13,676 nt of DNA from Bacteroides sp. CAG:770. Lineage in GTDB: Bacteria > Bacteroidota > Bacteroidia > Bacteroidales > UBA932. The DNA is taken from contig FR890644.1 of the NCBI GenBank assembly GCA_000435075.1, forward strand, positions 1 through 13,676, written 5' to 3'. Below the pieces are notes generated by a model. The model searched no databases and was not told where the DNA came from. It worked only from the letters and a program-made list of their open reading frames with translations. The translations under genes were made by a program, and so were the position numbers. Below, piece after piece: positions 1 to 6,292 of this stretch. Every line of letters starts with the position of its first letter. The first letter of the stretch is position 1.

Positions 1-62
1 TTAGACTACAGAAAATCTATGCATAATACACAGGGTTTTCTCCCTGACCCCATACTTCAATA

Positions 63-96
63 GAAAAGCGCTGCTCCACTTGTCATGGAACAGCGC
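63..96 (-). terminator. Rho-independent terminator of the EF-G-like gene
   Basis: Read on the minus strand, a 10-bp stem (87-96 pairing with 68-77, one G-U pair) with a 9-nt loop is followed by TTTTCT. It lies 23 nt past the stop codon of the EF-G-like gene, so it very probably ends that transcript. Positions 1-62 beyond it hold no supportable gene; only a weak small inverted repeat (AGGG/CCCT) is seen. Confidence 0.8.
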
Positions 97-118
97 CCTG
101 AATAATGATATTTCAGAA

Positions 119-2272
119 CTATTCGTCAGATTCCTGTGAAGAGTACTCTGCAAGGAGTTTCGTCTGGACATCACCAGGAACAGCCTGATAGTCAGCGAAC
201 TGCATTGTAAATGTAGCACTTCCCGATGTCAGCGAGCTGAGTGCGGTCGAGTATCTGTAAAGTTCTGCGAGAGGAACTCTGGCCTTGATGACCTCGAAGC
301 CCTTGTCGCTTCCCATACCCTCGATGATTGCACGCCTGTTCTGAAGGTCGGACATGCAGGCTCCCATGTAATCGCTCGGAGTCATGACCTCAAGATTGTA
401 GATAGGCTCCATAATCTTAGGTCCGGCATTGCGGAATGCCTCCTTGAATGCATTGCGGGCTGCAAGAATGAATGAGATTTCGTTTGAATCCACCGGATGC
501 ATCTTTCCGTCATATACGAATACACGGATATCGCGGGCATAAGAACCGGTAAGAGGCCCTTCTGTCATCTTGTCCATGATACCCTTCAGAATAGCAGGCA
601 TAAAGCGTGCATCGATAGCGCCTCCGACAACGCAGTTGTAGAATTCGAGTTTTCCGCCCCAGTCGAGGTTATAGGACTCCTGACTCTTCACATTGAGAGT
701 AACATCCTTTCCGTCAATCTTGAACTTGTTGGTGAACGGAACGCCCTCAACGATAGGACAAATCAGCAGGTGGACCTCTCCGAACTGTCCTGCTCCGCCA
801 GACTGTTTCTTGTGACGATATTCGGCTGTAGCCGTCTTCGTGATGGTCTCTCTGTACGGAATCTTCGGAGGGAAGAGTTCAATGTTGACCTTGAATTCGT
901 TCTCCAGACGCCATCTCACGACATTGATATGCTGCTCGCCCTGGCCGCTGAGAATGGTCTGCTTGAGCTCCTTCGAGTACTCGACAATCACTGTAGGGTC
1001 CTGAGCGGAAATCTTGTTCAATGCGTCTCCGAGTTTGGCCTCGTCTGCCTGGACCTTGGCCTTGATCGCCGTGCGGTATTTAGGTGCAGGGAACTTGATG
1101 TCCTCGTAAACGATACCTGTACCCGGCTGGGAAAGGGTGACATTGGTCTTTCCGGAACGCAGCTTCACGGTACAGCCGATATCTCCGGCCATCATGTCGG
1201 AAACCTTTTCCTTCTTGGAACCTGCCACAGCATAGATTGTGGAGATACGCTCCCTGTTGCCGGTAGCGGCATCCTCGAGATCCATGCCCTCATCGAGCTC
1301 ACCGCTCATGACCTTGAAGTAAGAAACTTCTCCGAGATGAGGCTCGACGTCTGTCTTGTATATAAAAAGGGTCGTAGGAGCGTCCTGCTTGCAGACGACT
1401 TCCTCTCCTTCCCTTGTCAATGTCTTCGTAATTACAGGTGAAGCGGATGTTCTGATGGTGAACTCCATAAGTCTCTTCACGCCGATATCCTTCTTCGCTG
1501 AAAGACAGAATACAGGAAGCACTTTTCCCGCTCTGATACCTTCGCCGAGACCCTTTCTGATTTCATCTTCGGTAAGCGAACCCGCTTCGAAGAATTTCTC
1601 CATCAATGTATCATCGTACTCTGCAGCGGTCTCGATAAGAGTCTGTCTGAGAAGTTCTGCTTCATCTTTGAGCTCCTCCGGAATTTCCAGACTTTCCCTG
1701 GTTCCGTTGTCGTCCTTGAAGTGATAGTACTTCATCTTCAGAACATCAATGAATCCGTCAAATGACGCACCAGGATTAACTGGGAACTGAACGATTACAG
1801 GCTTGTTCCCGAAAGCCTCCTTCATGCTGTTCTGAACCAAATCCCAGTCAGCTTTTTCACTGTCGAGCTGGTTCACAGCCACGATTATCGGCACATTATA
1901 CTGCTCTGCATAACGAGCATATATTTCAGTTCCTACTTCGACTCCCTGTTGGGCATTGATAACGAGAATACCGTTCTCGCAAACTTTGAATGCCGAGACT
2001 GCCCCGCCTACGAAATCATCAGCGCCCGGGGTATCGATTATATTGAATTTGGTATCCATAAACTCTGCATACAAAGGTGTAGAGAAAATGGATCTCTGAT
2101 TCATCTGCTCAATTTCAGTGTTGTCTGATACTGTGTTCTTGGCCTCGATGGTGCCACGTCTGTCGATTACCTTACCCTCGTAAAGCATCGCCTCCGCTAA
2201 TGTGGTCTTGCCTGACTTGGTACTGCCAAGCAAGACCACGTTCCGGATGTCCTTAGTAGAATAGGATTTCAT
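119..2272 (-). CDS. Elongation factor G paralogue (EF-G-like translational GTPase)
   Basis: A 717-residue EF-G family protein, full length for the family, so domains I-V should be present. Seen: a P-loop G16-x4-G-K-T-T (16-24); a switch II block D80-T-P-G-A-D-D-F; a G4 motif N134-Q-L-D137; a G5-like S-A-K; and the domain IV signature R-H-K-K-Q-S-G-G-A-G-Q-F-G-E-V. Canonical EF-G has R-G-I-T in switch I, D-T-P-G-H with the catalytic His, and N-K-x-D. Here these are R-S-I-F, D-T-P-G-A and N-Q-L-D, so GTP binding or hydrolysis is probably altered. I recall that a Bacteroides EF-G paralogue (EF-G2) was reported to work without GTPase activity; this gene may be its orthologue. The ATG at 2272 is preferred because homology begins there and a promoter-like element (2330-2337) overlaps the longer start at 2332; an ATG at 2305 is possible. 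It is probably not the housekeeping fusA, which usually sits with rpsL/rpsG. Confidence 0.9.
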   Translation of the reverse strand: MKSYSTKDIRNVVLLGSTKSGKTTLAEAMLYEGKVIDRRGTIEAKNTVSDNTEIEQMNQRSIFSTPLYAEFMDTKFNIIDTPGADDFVGGAVSAFKVCENGILVINAQQGVEVGTEIYARYAEQYNVPIIVAVNQLDSEKADWDLVQNSMKEAFGNKPVIVQFPVNPGASFDGFIDVLKMKYYHFKDDNGTRESLEIPEELKDEAELLRQTLIETAAEYDDTLMEKFFEAGSLTEDEIRKGLGEGIRAGKVLPVFCLSAKKDIGVKRLMEFTIRTSASPVITKTLTREGEEVVCKQDAPTTLFIYKTDVEPHLGEVSYFKVMSGELDEGMDLEDAATGNRERISTIYAVAGSKKEKVSDMMAGDIGCTVKLRSGKTNVTLSQPGTGIVYEDIKFPAPKYRTAIKAKVQADEAKLGDALNKISAQDPTVIVEYSKELKQTILSGQGEQHINVVRWRLENEFKVNIELFPPKIPYRETITKTATAEYRHKKQSGGAGQFGEVHLLICPIVEGVPFTNKFKIDGKDVTLNVKSQESYNLDWGGKLEFYNCVVGGAIDARFMPAILKGIMDKMTEGPLTGSYARDIRVFVYDGKMHPVDSNEISFILAARNAFKEAFRNAGPKIMEPIYNLEVMTPSDYMGACMSDLQNRRAIIEGMGSDKGFEVIKARVPLAELYRYSTALSSLTSGSATFTMQFADYQAVPGDVQTKLLAEYSSQESDE

Positions 2273-2329
2273 GACCTTATATGTTATTAGTTTATAATAT
2301 GTCATTGCGCATCCTCGGACGCGCTTACG

Positions 2330-2360
2330 CAAATCTAATAAAATAAATATCCAATAACAA
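2330..2360 (-). promoter_or_regulatory. Putative Bacteroidota promoter of the EF-G-like gene
   Basis: On the minus strand, TAGATTTG (2337-2330) matches the Bacteroidota -7 consensus TAnnTTTG. A TTGT at 2360-2357 lies 19 nt upstream in the -33 position. Transcription would begin near 2323, leaving a leader of about 50 nt before the ATG at 2272. Confidence 0.55.
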
Positions 2361-2388
2361 TAGAAAAGGTATCGTATTTTAAAACATT

Positions 2389-2685
2389 TTATTCTGATGT
2401 TACTGCCCTGCCTCTCTTCGACGAAATCCTATAGGCATCCATGAGACTCTGGCCGGACATGCCCATCTCCCGGATTAACACCTCGTCAAGGTCCTCAGGA
2501 CTGACACCTATAATGCGGCATACGCACCCGAATGTCATGCCTTTCTTCAAGTAAATCTTTTCATCCAGCATAAGTCTGCCGAACATTTCATAAGCGGCCT
2601 GCAGCCGCCTGACATCTTTCGCCTCCATGAGTGACAAGTTTTTCTTTTCACCAGCAAATCTCGCATCATAAACGGAAAACACCAA
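2389..2685 (-). CDS. Small helix-turn-helix-like protein, function unknown
   Basis: A 98-codon frame for a small basic/acidic protein. The stretch from about residue 50 to 80 (M-T-F-G-C-V-C-R-I-I-G-V-S, then L-I-R-E-M-G-M-S-G) looks like a helix-turn-helix of the AraC-like kind; it resembles small Bacteroidota proteins I remember with an N-terminal F-S-x-Y-D-A-R-F motif and a C-terminal L-D-A-Y-R. The first in-frame ATG is at 2628 (residue 20), which would cut away the N-terminal motif. The full frame would start at TTG (2685) or GTG (2682). Because the N-terminal part looks conserved from memory, I keep the longer form, with low certainty about the start. It lies in the same direction as the EF-G-like gene, 116 nt upstream of it, but that gene has its own promoter-like element. 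A role as a DNA-binding regulator is inference. Confidence 0.6.
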   Translation of the reverse strand: MVFSVYDARFAGEKKNLSLMEAKDVRRLQAAYEMFGRLMLDEKIYLKKGMTFGCVCRIIGVSPEDLDEVLIREMGMSGQSLMDAYRISSKRGRAVTSE

Positions 2686-2730
2686 GGAGAAGTTGCTCAG
2701 GTCGGGTTAAATGGCGGAAATTTTTATGAT

Positions 2731-2787
2731 TTTTAAACTTTAATGACTTTTTTTAAACTTTTGACAAGACATTATTACCAGTTGACA
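2731..2787. repeat. Short direct repeats in the promoter region of the XRE gene
   Basis: An 11-nt direct repeat TTTTAAACTTT occurs at 2731-2741 and 2751-2761 (20 nt apart). A hexamer TTGACA then occurs at 2761-2766 and 2782-2787 (21 nt apart). Spacing of about two helical turns on one DNA face is what tandem regulator sites often show. They lie in the gap between the two divergent genes (2389-2685 on minus, 2855-3274 on plus), so either gene could be controlled. Confidence 0.4.
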
Positions 2788-2822
2788 CCCAAACATTGTC
2801 CAATGCAAAATCGCAATCGGGA

Positions 2823-2838
2823 TATATTTGCAGCAAAT
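2823..2838 (+). promoter_or_regulatory. -7 promoter element overlapped by an inverted repeat (XRE gene)
   Basis: TATATTTG (2823-2830) matches the -7 consensus TAnnTTTG and lies 24 nt before the ATG at 2855. It is overlapped by a perfect 6-1-6 inverted repeat, ATTTGC-A-GCAAAT (2826-2838). A dyad on the -7 box is a common place for an autorepressor to bind, and the next gene is an XRE-type regulator. No good -33 TTTG was found at 19-21 nt. Confidence 0.45.
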
Positions 2839-2854
2839 CGAAGAACTTCTGTAT

Positions 2855-3274
2855 ATGGACAACAGCAGCATAAAGGAAAACATCGTCCGGAGAAGAACGG
2901 CCGAGGGCATATCCCAAGACGAGATGGCCAAGCGGCTTGACATCTCGCGAAACGCATACAGAAGCATTGAAAAGGGCGAATCGAAAGTAATAAGCGACAG
3001 GCTCAAGGATATTGCCGACAATCTTGGCATTTCTTTGGAGGAACTGGTGCGCGGATACAATCCCAGAAACGGGTCGGGCGAACTCAATGAAATGAGGGAG
3101 CGTTACGAACATGCCGAAATGTCGATTAAAGAGGATTATGAGAAACGTATTCTCGCCCTGAACAACAAAATCAGCATGCTGGAGGACACCATAAGGGACC
3201 TCCGGGAGATAATTGAACTCAAAACTGAAGTCAATTCAATGCTGAAGAAGGAATTATCAGCAAATAATCGCTAA
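2855..3274 (+). CDS. XRE-family transcriptional regulator with C-terminal coiled coil
   Basis: A 139-residue protein. Residues about 5-60 form a Cro/C1-type helix-turn-helix: I-S-Q-D-E-M-A-K-R-L-D-I-S-R-N-A-Y-R-S-I-E-K-G-E-S is the classic helix 2/helix 3 pattern, followed by L-G-I-S-L-E-E-L. Residues about 75-135 are highly charged with heptad-like Leu/Ile/Met spacing (E-K-R-I-L-A-L-N-N-K-I-S-M-L-E-D), so a dimerising coiled coil is likely. No ligand or peptidase domain is visible. The ATG at 2855 is chosen over the TTG at 2828 because the TTG lies inside the putative -7 promoter box. It precedes rnhB by 34 nt and may share a transcript with it. Its targets are unknown; autoregulation through the dyad at 2826-2838 is inference. 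Confidence 0.85.
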   Translation: MDNSSIKENIVRRRTAEGISQDEMAKRLDISRNAYRSIEKGESKVISDRLKDIADNLGISLEELVRGYNPRNGSGELNEMRERYEHAEMSIKEDYEKRILALNNKISMLEDTIRDLREIIELKTEVNSMLKKELSANNR

Positions 3275-3308
3275 TTTCGCAGTTCTGTTTTCAGAAGAAT
3301 CAGCGAAA
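3275..3308 (+). other. Nested inverted repeat directly before the rnhB start codon
   Basis: Outer arms TTTCGC (3275-3280) and GCGAAA (3303-3308) enclose an inner hairpin TTCTG-TTTT-CAGAA (3283-3296). The right outer arm ends at the base before the rnhB ATG. There is no T-run after it, so it is not a standard terminator. It may be an RNA fold influencing translation of rnhB from an XRE-rnhB transcript. Confidence 0.4.
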
Positions 3309-3938
3309 ATGAAAAGACAAGTAATTCCACACCTCAAAAATCATATCCACGAGAATCTCATAGAGGCAGGTTGCGATGAGGCCGGCCGCGGCCCGTTGGC
3401 AGGTCCAGTCTTCGCGGCAGCCGTAATCCTTCCTCCCGATTTCTTCCATCCGCTTCTCAACGACTCCAAGAAAATGACCGCAGCACATCGGGATGAAGTG
3501 CGCGAAGTCATTGAAAAAGAGGCTATTTCATGGGCAGTAGAGGAGGTGAGTCCTGCAGAGATAGACGACCTCAACATCCTATGGGCTTCAGTAACAGGTA
3601 TGCAGAGGGCTGTCCTGAGACTTGATCCGAAGCCGGATTTCCTTCTCATCGACGGAAACAGATTCCGTCCTTTCGATTCCTATACGCAGAAAGATTATCT
3701 CACAGTCGTGAAGGGCGATGCCACATATGCGTCCATAGCCGCAGCATCAGTACTGGCCAAGACTTGGCGTGACGAATATATGAAGAAGATAGCCAAGGAG
3801 TTCCCGCAGTATGGATGGGATCGGAATATGGGCTACCCCACCCCGGAGCATATCGCCGCCATAAAGAAATACGGATACACCCCTTATCACCGCATGAGTT
3901 TCCATCCTAAAGAACTGGAACCGACATTGTTCGGCTAG
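3309..3938 (+). CDS. rnhB: Ribonuclease HII
   Basis: A 209-residue enzyme of normal length for RNase HII, a cytoplasmic endonuclease that cuts the RNA strand of RNA-DNA hybrids and starts removal of single ribonucleotides misincorporated in DNA. The hallmark C-D-E-A-G-R-G-P-L-A-G motif is at residues 22-32, with active-site D23 and E24. Further expected metal-binding acids are D115 (L-L-I-D-G-N) and D137 (K-G-D), followed by the conserved S-I-A-A-A-S-V-L-A-K and R-D-E-Y-M segment. The C-terminal G-Y-P-T-P-E-H and H-R-M-S-F motifs are intact. The ATG at 3309 fits the family's short N-terminus. It follows the XRE gene by 34 nt; no separate promoter was recognised. A weak 6-bp hairpin (3940-3945/3952-3957) lies just after the stop. 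Confidence 0.96.
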   Translation: MKRQVIPHLKNHIHENLIEAGCDEAGRGPLAGPVFAAAVILPPDFFHPLLNDSKKMTAAHRDEVREVIEKEAISWAVEEVSPAEIDDLNILWASVTGMQRAVLRLDPKPDFLLIDGNRFRPFDSYTQKDYLTVVKGDATYASIAAASVLAKTWRDEYMKKIAKEFPQYGWDRNMGYPTPEHIAAIKKYGYTPYHRMSFHPKELEPTLFG

Positions 3939-3954
3939 AAAAGCCGCAAGAGGC

Positions 3955-3983
3955 TTTGTAATCGGCAAAAAACATTATCTTTG
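3955..3983 (+). promoter_or_regulatory. Putative promoter of the dipeptidyl-peptidase gene
   Basis: TATCTTTG (3976-3983) is a perfect match to the -7 consensus TAnnTTTG, and TTTG (3955-3958) lies 17 nt upstream, slightly closer than the usual 19-21. Transcription would begin near 3990, giving a leader of about 70 nt. The leader contains a small hairpin, CTGCC-GCA-GGCAG (4002-4014). Confidence 0.5.
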
Positions 3984-4059
3984 TGTGATGTCGCTTGGAA
4001 ACTGCCGCAGGCAGACGGAATACGGCATTGACAAGTACAAACAAAATAACATTGATAGT

Positions 4060-6219
4060 ATGAAAAAAGCACTTATCGCGGTTTCGGCGTTCCTGATGCT
4101 CTCGCTGGGAGCACGCGCCGACGAAGGAATGTGGTTGCTGCCTCTTCTCCAGAAGATGAACAGCAAGGCAATGGAGAATATCGGCTGCAGGCTGACTCCG
4201 GAGCAGATTTATGACATAAACCACAACTCTCTGAAAGACGCAATCGTCCAGTTCGGCGGCGGATGTACGGGAGAAATCATTTCAGACAAGGGTCTCCTCG
4301 TGACGAATCACCATTGCGGATACGGAAGCATCCAGAAACTCAGTTCTCCTGAGCACAACTATCTGGAAGACGGTTACTGGGCAATGAACAACACTGAAGA
4401 GCTGCCGGTTCCGGGACTTACCGTCCGTTTCCTCCAGAGAATGGATGATGTTACCGACGTGCTGAACAAGACAAGGGCTGCAGCACTCAAGGAGTATAAG
4501 GACAGCGCCAATGTCGAGGATCTCGCCGACAAGGCCATGAACGAGGCTGCAAGGGAGCTTATCCAGATCACACGGACTGCAAATCCGAACTGCGAAGTCC
4601 GCATCGTGAACTACTACAACGACAATGTGAATTACCTTATCATTGACAAAGTATATCGTGACGTGCGTTTCGTTGGTGCCCCTCCTGCATCAATGGGCAA
4701 ATTCGGCGGTGATACCGACAACTGGATGTGGCCGCGCCACACTTGCGACTTCTCCATGTTCCGCGTATATGCGGGCAAGGACAACGAGCCTGCCGACTAT
4801 TCTGCCGACAACGTTCCTATGACACCGAAACAGTCATTGAAAGTATCCCTCAAGGGCGTGGGCGAGGGCGACTTCGCGATGGTAATGGGATATCCGGGAC
4901 GCACCCAGAGGTTCCAGACAGCATCAATGCTGGAGCAGATGATCAAGAAACAGGATGTCAGCATCGCAGCAAGGACATTGAGACAGAACATCATGATGGA
5001 AGGCATGGAGGCTGACCCTGCAGTGCGTCTCAAGTATGCGAACAAATATGCCGGCTCATCAAACGGCTGGAAAAAGTGGATCGGACAGAAGAAAGCTTTC
5101 GCAAACCTGAACATCATCGGACGCGAGGAGCAGAAAGAGGCTGACTTCATGAAATGGGTCAATGCCAACAAGAAGCGCAAGGCAGCATATGGCTCGGCAT
5201 TGACGGACATCAAGGCTGCCGTTGACGAGAGTTCCGCAGAAGAACTTGCATACAGGCTTCTTGCCGAGGCTCCTATGAATATAGGTCTCTGCAATCTCGT
5301 GTCTGACTTCGCCAGCGGAATGATGAAGCAGATGATTGAAAACAAGGATGATTCTGTTGCCTTCCTCAATGCAGGAAAGGCTGCCACCGCTGCTGATTAC
5401 AGGGATTACTATGAGCCGCTTGAGCGCAAGATGACTGCCGGCCTTCTCAAGTTCTACCGTGACAATGCCAGACCTGCTGATTTCCTCGAAATCGAAGGCC
5501 AGAATTTCGCGACAATGGACATTGATGCCTATGTGAATTATCTGTATGACAACAGTATCCTCGCTTCTGAGGAGAGATTGAAAGCTGCCGAACTCAAGTC
5601 AAAGGCAGATTTCCTCCAGGACCCTGCCGTAGCTCTTTACAACTCCATCATGAAGGTTTATCTGAAGCTGCGCAAGCCTCTCACAGAGTCCGGAGCCAAG
5701 ATTGCAGCCGGCAGCAAGGCGTTTGCAGCAGGTCTTCTCGAATGGGAAAAGGGCAAGCCTTCTTATCCGGACGCAAACTCTACAATGCGTCTGACCTATG
5801 GTACCGTGAAGGGCTATTCCCCTGCTGACGGTGTCGTGTACAAGTACTATACGACCCTCGCCGGCGTAATCGAGAAAGAGGATCCGGACAACTACGAGTT
5901 CCGTGTACCTGCCAAAATCAAGTCCCTCTACGAGACCAAGGATTTCGGCCAGTATGCCAATGAGGATGGCAAGTTGCCAACCTGCTTCCTGACCAACAAC
6001 GACATCACCGGCGGCAACTCGGGCAGCCCGGTGCTCGATGCTGAAGGCCGCCTCATCGGTCTCGCTTTCGACGGAAACTGGGAATCAATGTCAAGCGACG
6101 TGATGTTCGAGCCTGACCTTCAGAGATGTATCTGCGTGGATATCCGCTACGTCCTCTTCATGATGGACAAGTTCGGCGGAGCAGGATACCTCCTGAACGA
6201 ATTGAATATCGAGAAATAG
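4060..6219 (+). CDS. Secreted S46-family dipeptidyl-peptidase, DPP7 type
   Basis: A 719-residue serine exopeptidase of MEROPS family S46 that removes dipeptides from the N-terminus of peptides, probably in the periplasm. Residues 1-20 form a signal peptide (M-K-K-A-L-I-A-V-S-A-F-L-M-L-S-L-G-A-R-A). The His block T-N-H-H-C-G-Y is at 82-88 (probable catalytic H85), an Asp block G-G-D-T-D-N-W-M-W-P at 216-225, and the Ser block G-G-N-S-G-S-P at 651-657 (probable S654). F-D-G-N-W (670-674) has Gly where DPP11 enzymes have Arg, so the DPP7 type, preferring hydrophobic P1 residues over Asp/Glu, is more likely; this rests on one position. The ATG at 4060 is chosen because the signal peptide begins there. 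The gene stands alone after rnhB, with its own promoter-like element. Such enzymes supply dipeptides as carbon and nitrogen source in Bacteroidales. Confidence 0.93.
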   Translation: MKKALIAVSAFLMLSLGARADEGMWLLPLLQKMNSKAMENIGCRLTPEQIYDINHNSLKDAIVQFGGGCTGEIISDKGLLVTNHHCGYGSIQKLSSPEHNYLEDGYWAMNNTEELPVPGLTVRFLQRMDDVTDVLNKTRAAALKEYKDSANVEDLADKAMNEAARELIQITRTANPNCEVRIVNYYNDNVNYLIIDKVYRDVRFVGAPPASMGKFGGDTDNWMWPRHTCDFSMFRVYAGKDNEPADYSADNVPMTPKQSLKVSLKGVGEGDFAMVMGYPGRTQRFQTASMLEQMIKKQDVSIAARTLRQNIMMEGMEADPAVRLKYANKYAGSSNGWKKWIGQKKAFANLNIIGREEQKEADFMKWVNANKKRKAAYGSALTDIKAAVDESSAEELAYRLLAEAPMNIGLCNLVSDFASGMMKQMIENKDDSVAFLNAGKAATAADYRDYYEPLERKMTAGLLKFYRDNARPADFLEIEGQNFATMDIDAYVNYLYDNSILASEERLKAAELKSKADFLQDPAVALYNSIMKVYLKLRKPLTESGAKIAAGSKAFAAGLLEWEKGKPSYPDANSTMRLTYGTVKGYSPADGVVYKYYTTLAGVIEKEDPDNYEFRVPAKIKSLYETKDFGQYANEDGKLPTCFLTNNDITGGNSGSPVLDAEGRLIGLAFDGNWESMSSDVMFEPDLQRCICVDIRYVLFMMDKFGGAGYLLNELNIEK

Positions 6220-6226
6220 TTTTACT

Positions 6227-6274
6227 TCTCCTGCCCCGACGGGAACATCGGCAAATCCCGCTGACGGCAGGAGA
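6227..6274 (+). other. Two-part stem-loop between the peptidase gene and mrp
   Basis: A perfect 9-bp outer stem, TCTCCTGCC (6227-6235) with GGCAGGAGA (6266-6274), encloses an inner stem CGGGA (6240-6244) with TCCCG (6256-6260). The sequence after it is CTAAATTTTAATG, with no clean T-run, so it is only a weak candidate terminator. It begins 7 nt after the peptidase stop and ends 18 nt before the mrp start, so it could protect the 3' end of the first message or lie in the leader of mrp. Confidence 0.5.
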
Positions 6275-6292
6275 CTAAATTTTAATGTTATA

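Noticed and set aside
1..219. A 72-codon minus-strand frame
   Set aside because: It runs through the terminator and overlaps the 3' end of the EF-G-like gene in another frame; its composition does not look like a protein.
497..1441. A 314-codon open frame on the plus strand
   Set aside because: It lies wholly antisense to the well-supported EF-G-like gene and shows no recognisable domain; long antisense frames are common opposite GC-biased coding sequence.
2761..2787. TTGACA hexamers as an E. coli-type -35 box
   Set aside because: The organism appears to be Bacteroidota, whose main sigma factor uses TTTG and TAnnTTTG; no TATAAT stands at the right spacing. I kept them only as direct repeats.
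2753..3112. Minus-strand frames opposite the XRE regulator
   Set aside because: They are antisense to a gene with a clear helix-turn-helix and have no plausible start signal or domain.
3940..3957. Hairpin AAAGCC/GGCTTT after rnhB as a terminator
   Set aside because: Only six pairs and no T-run, and its right arm overlaps the putative -33 box of the peptidase gene.
4797..5387. A 196-codon minus-strand frame inside the peptidase gene
   Set aside because: Antisense shadow of a full-length S46 peptidase with all catalytic blocks in frame.
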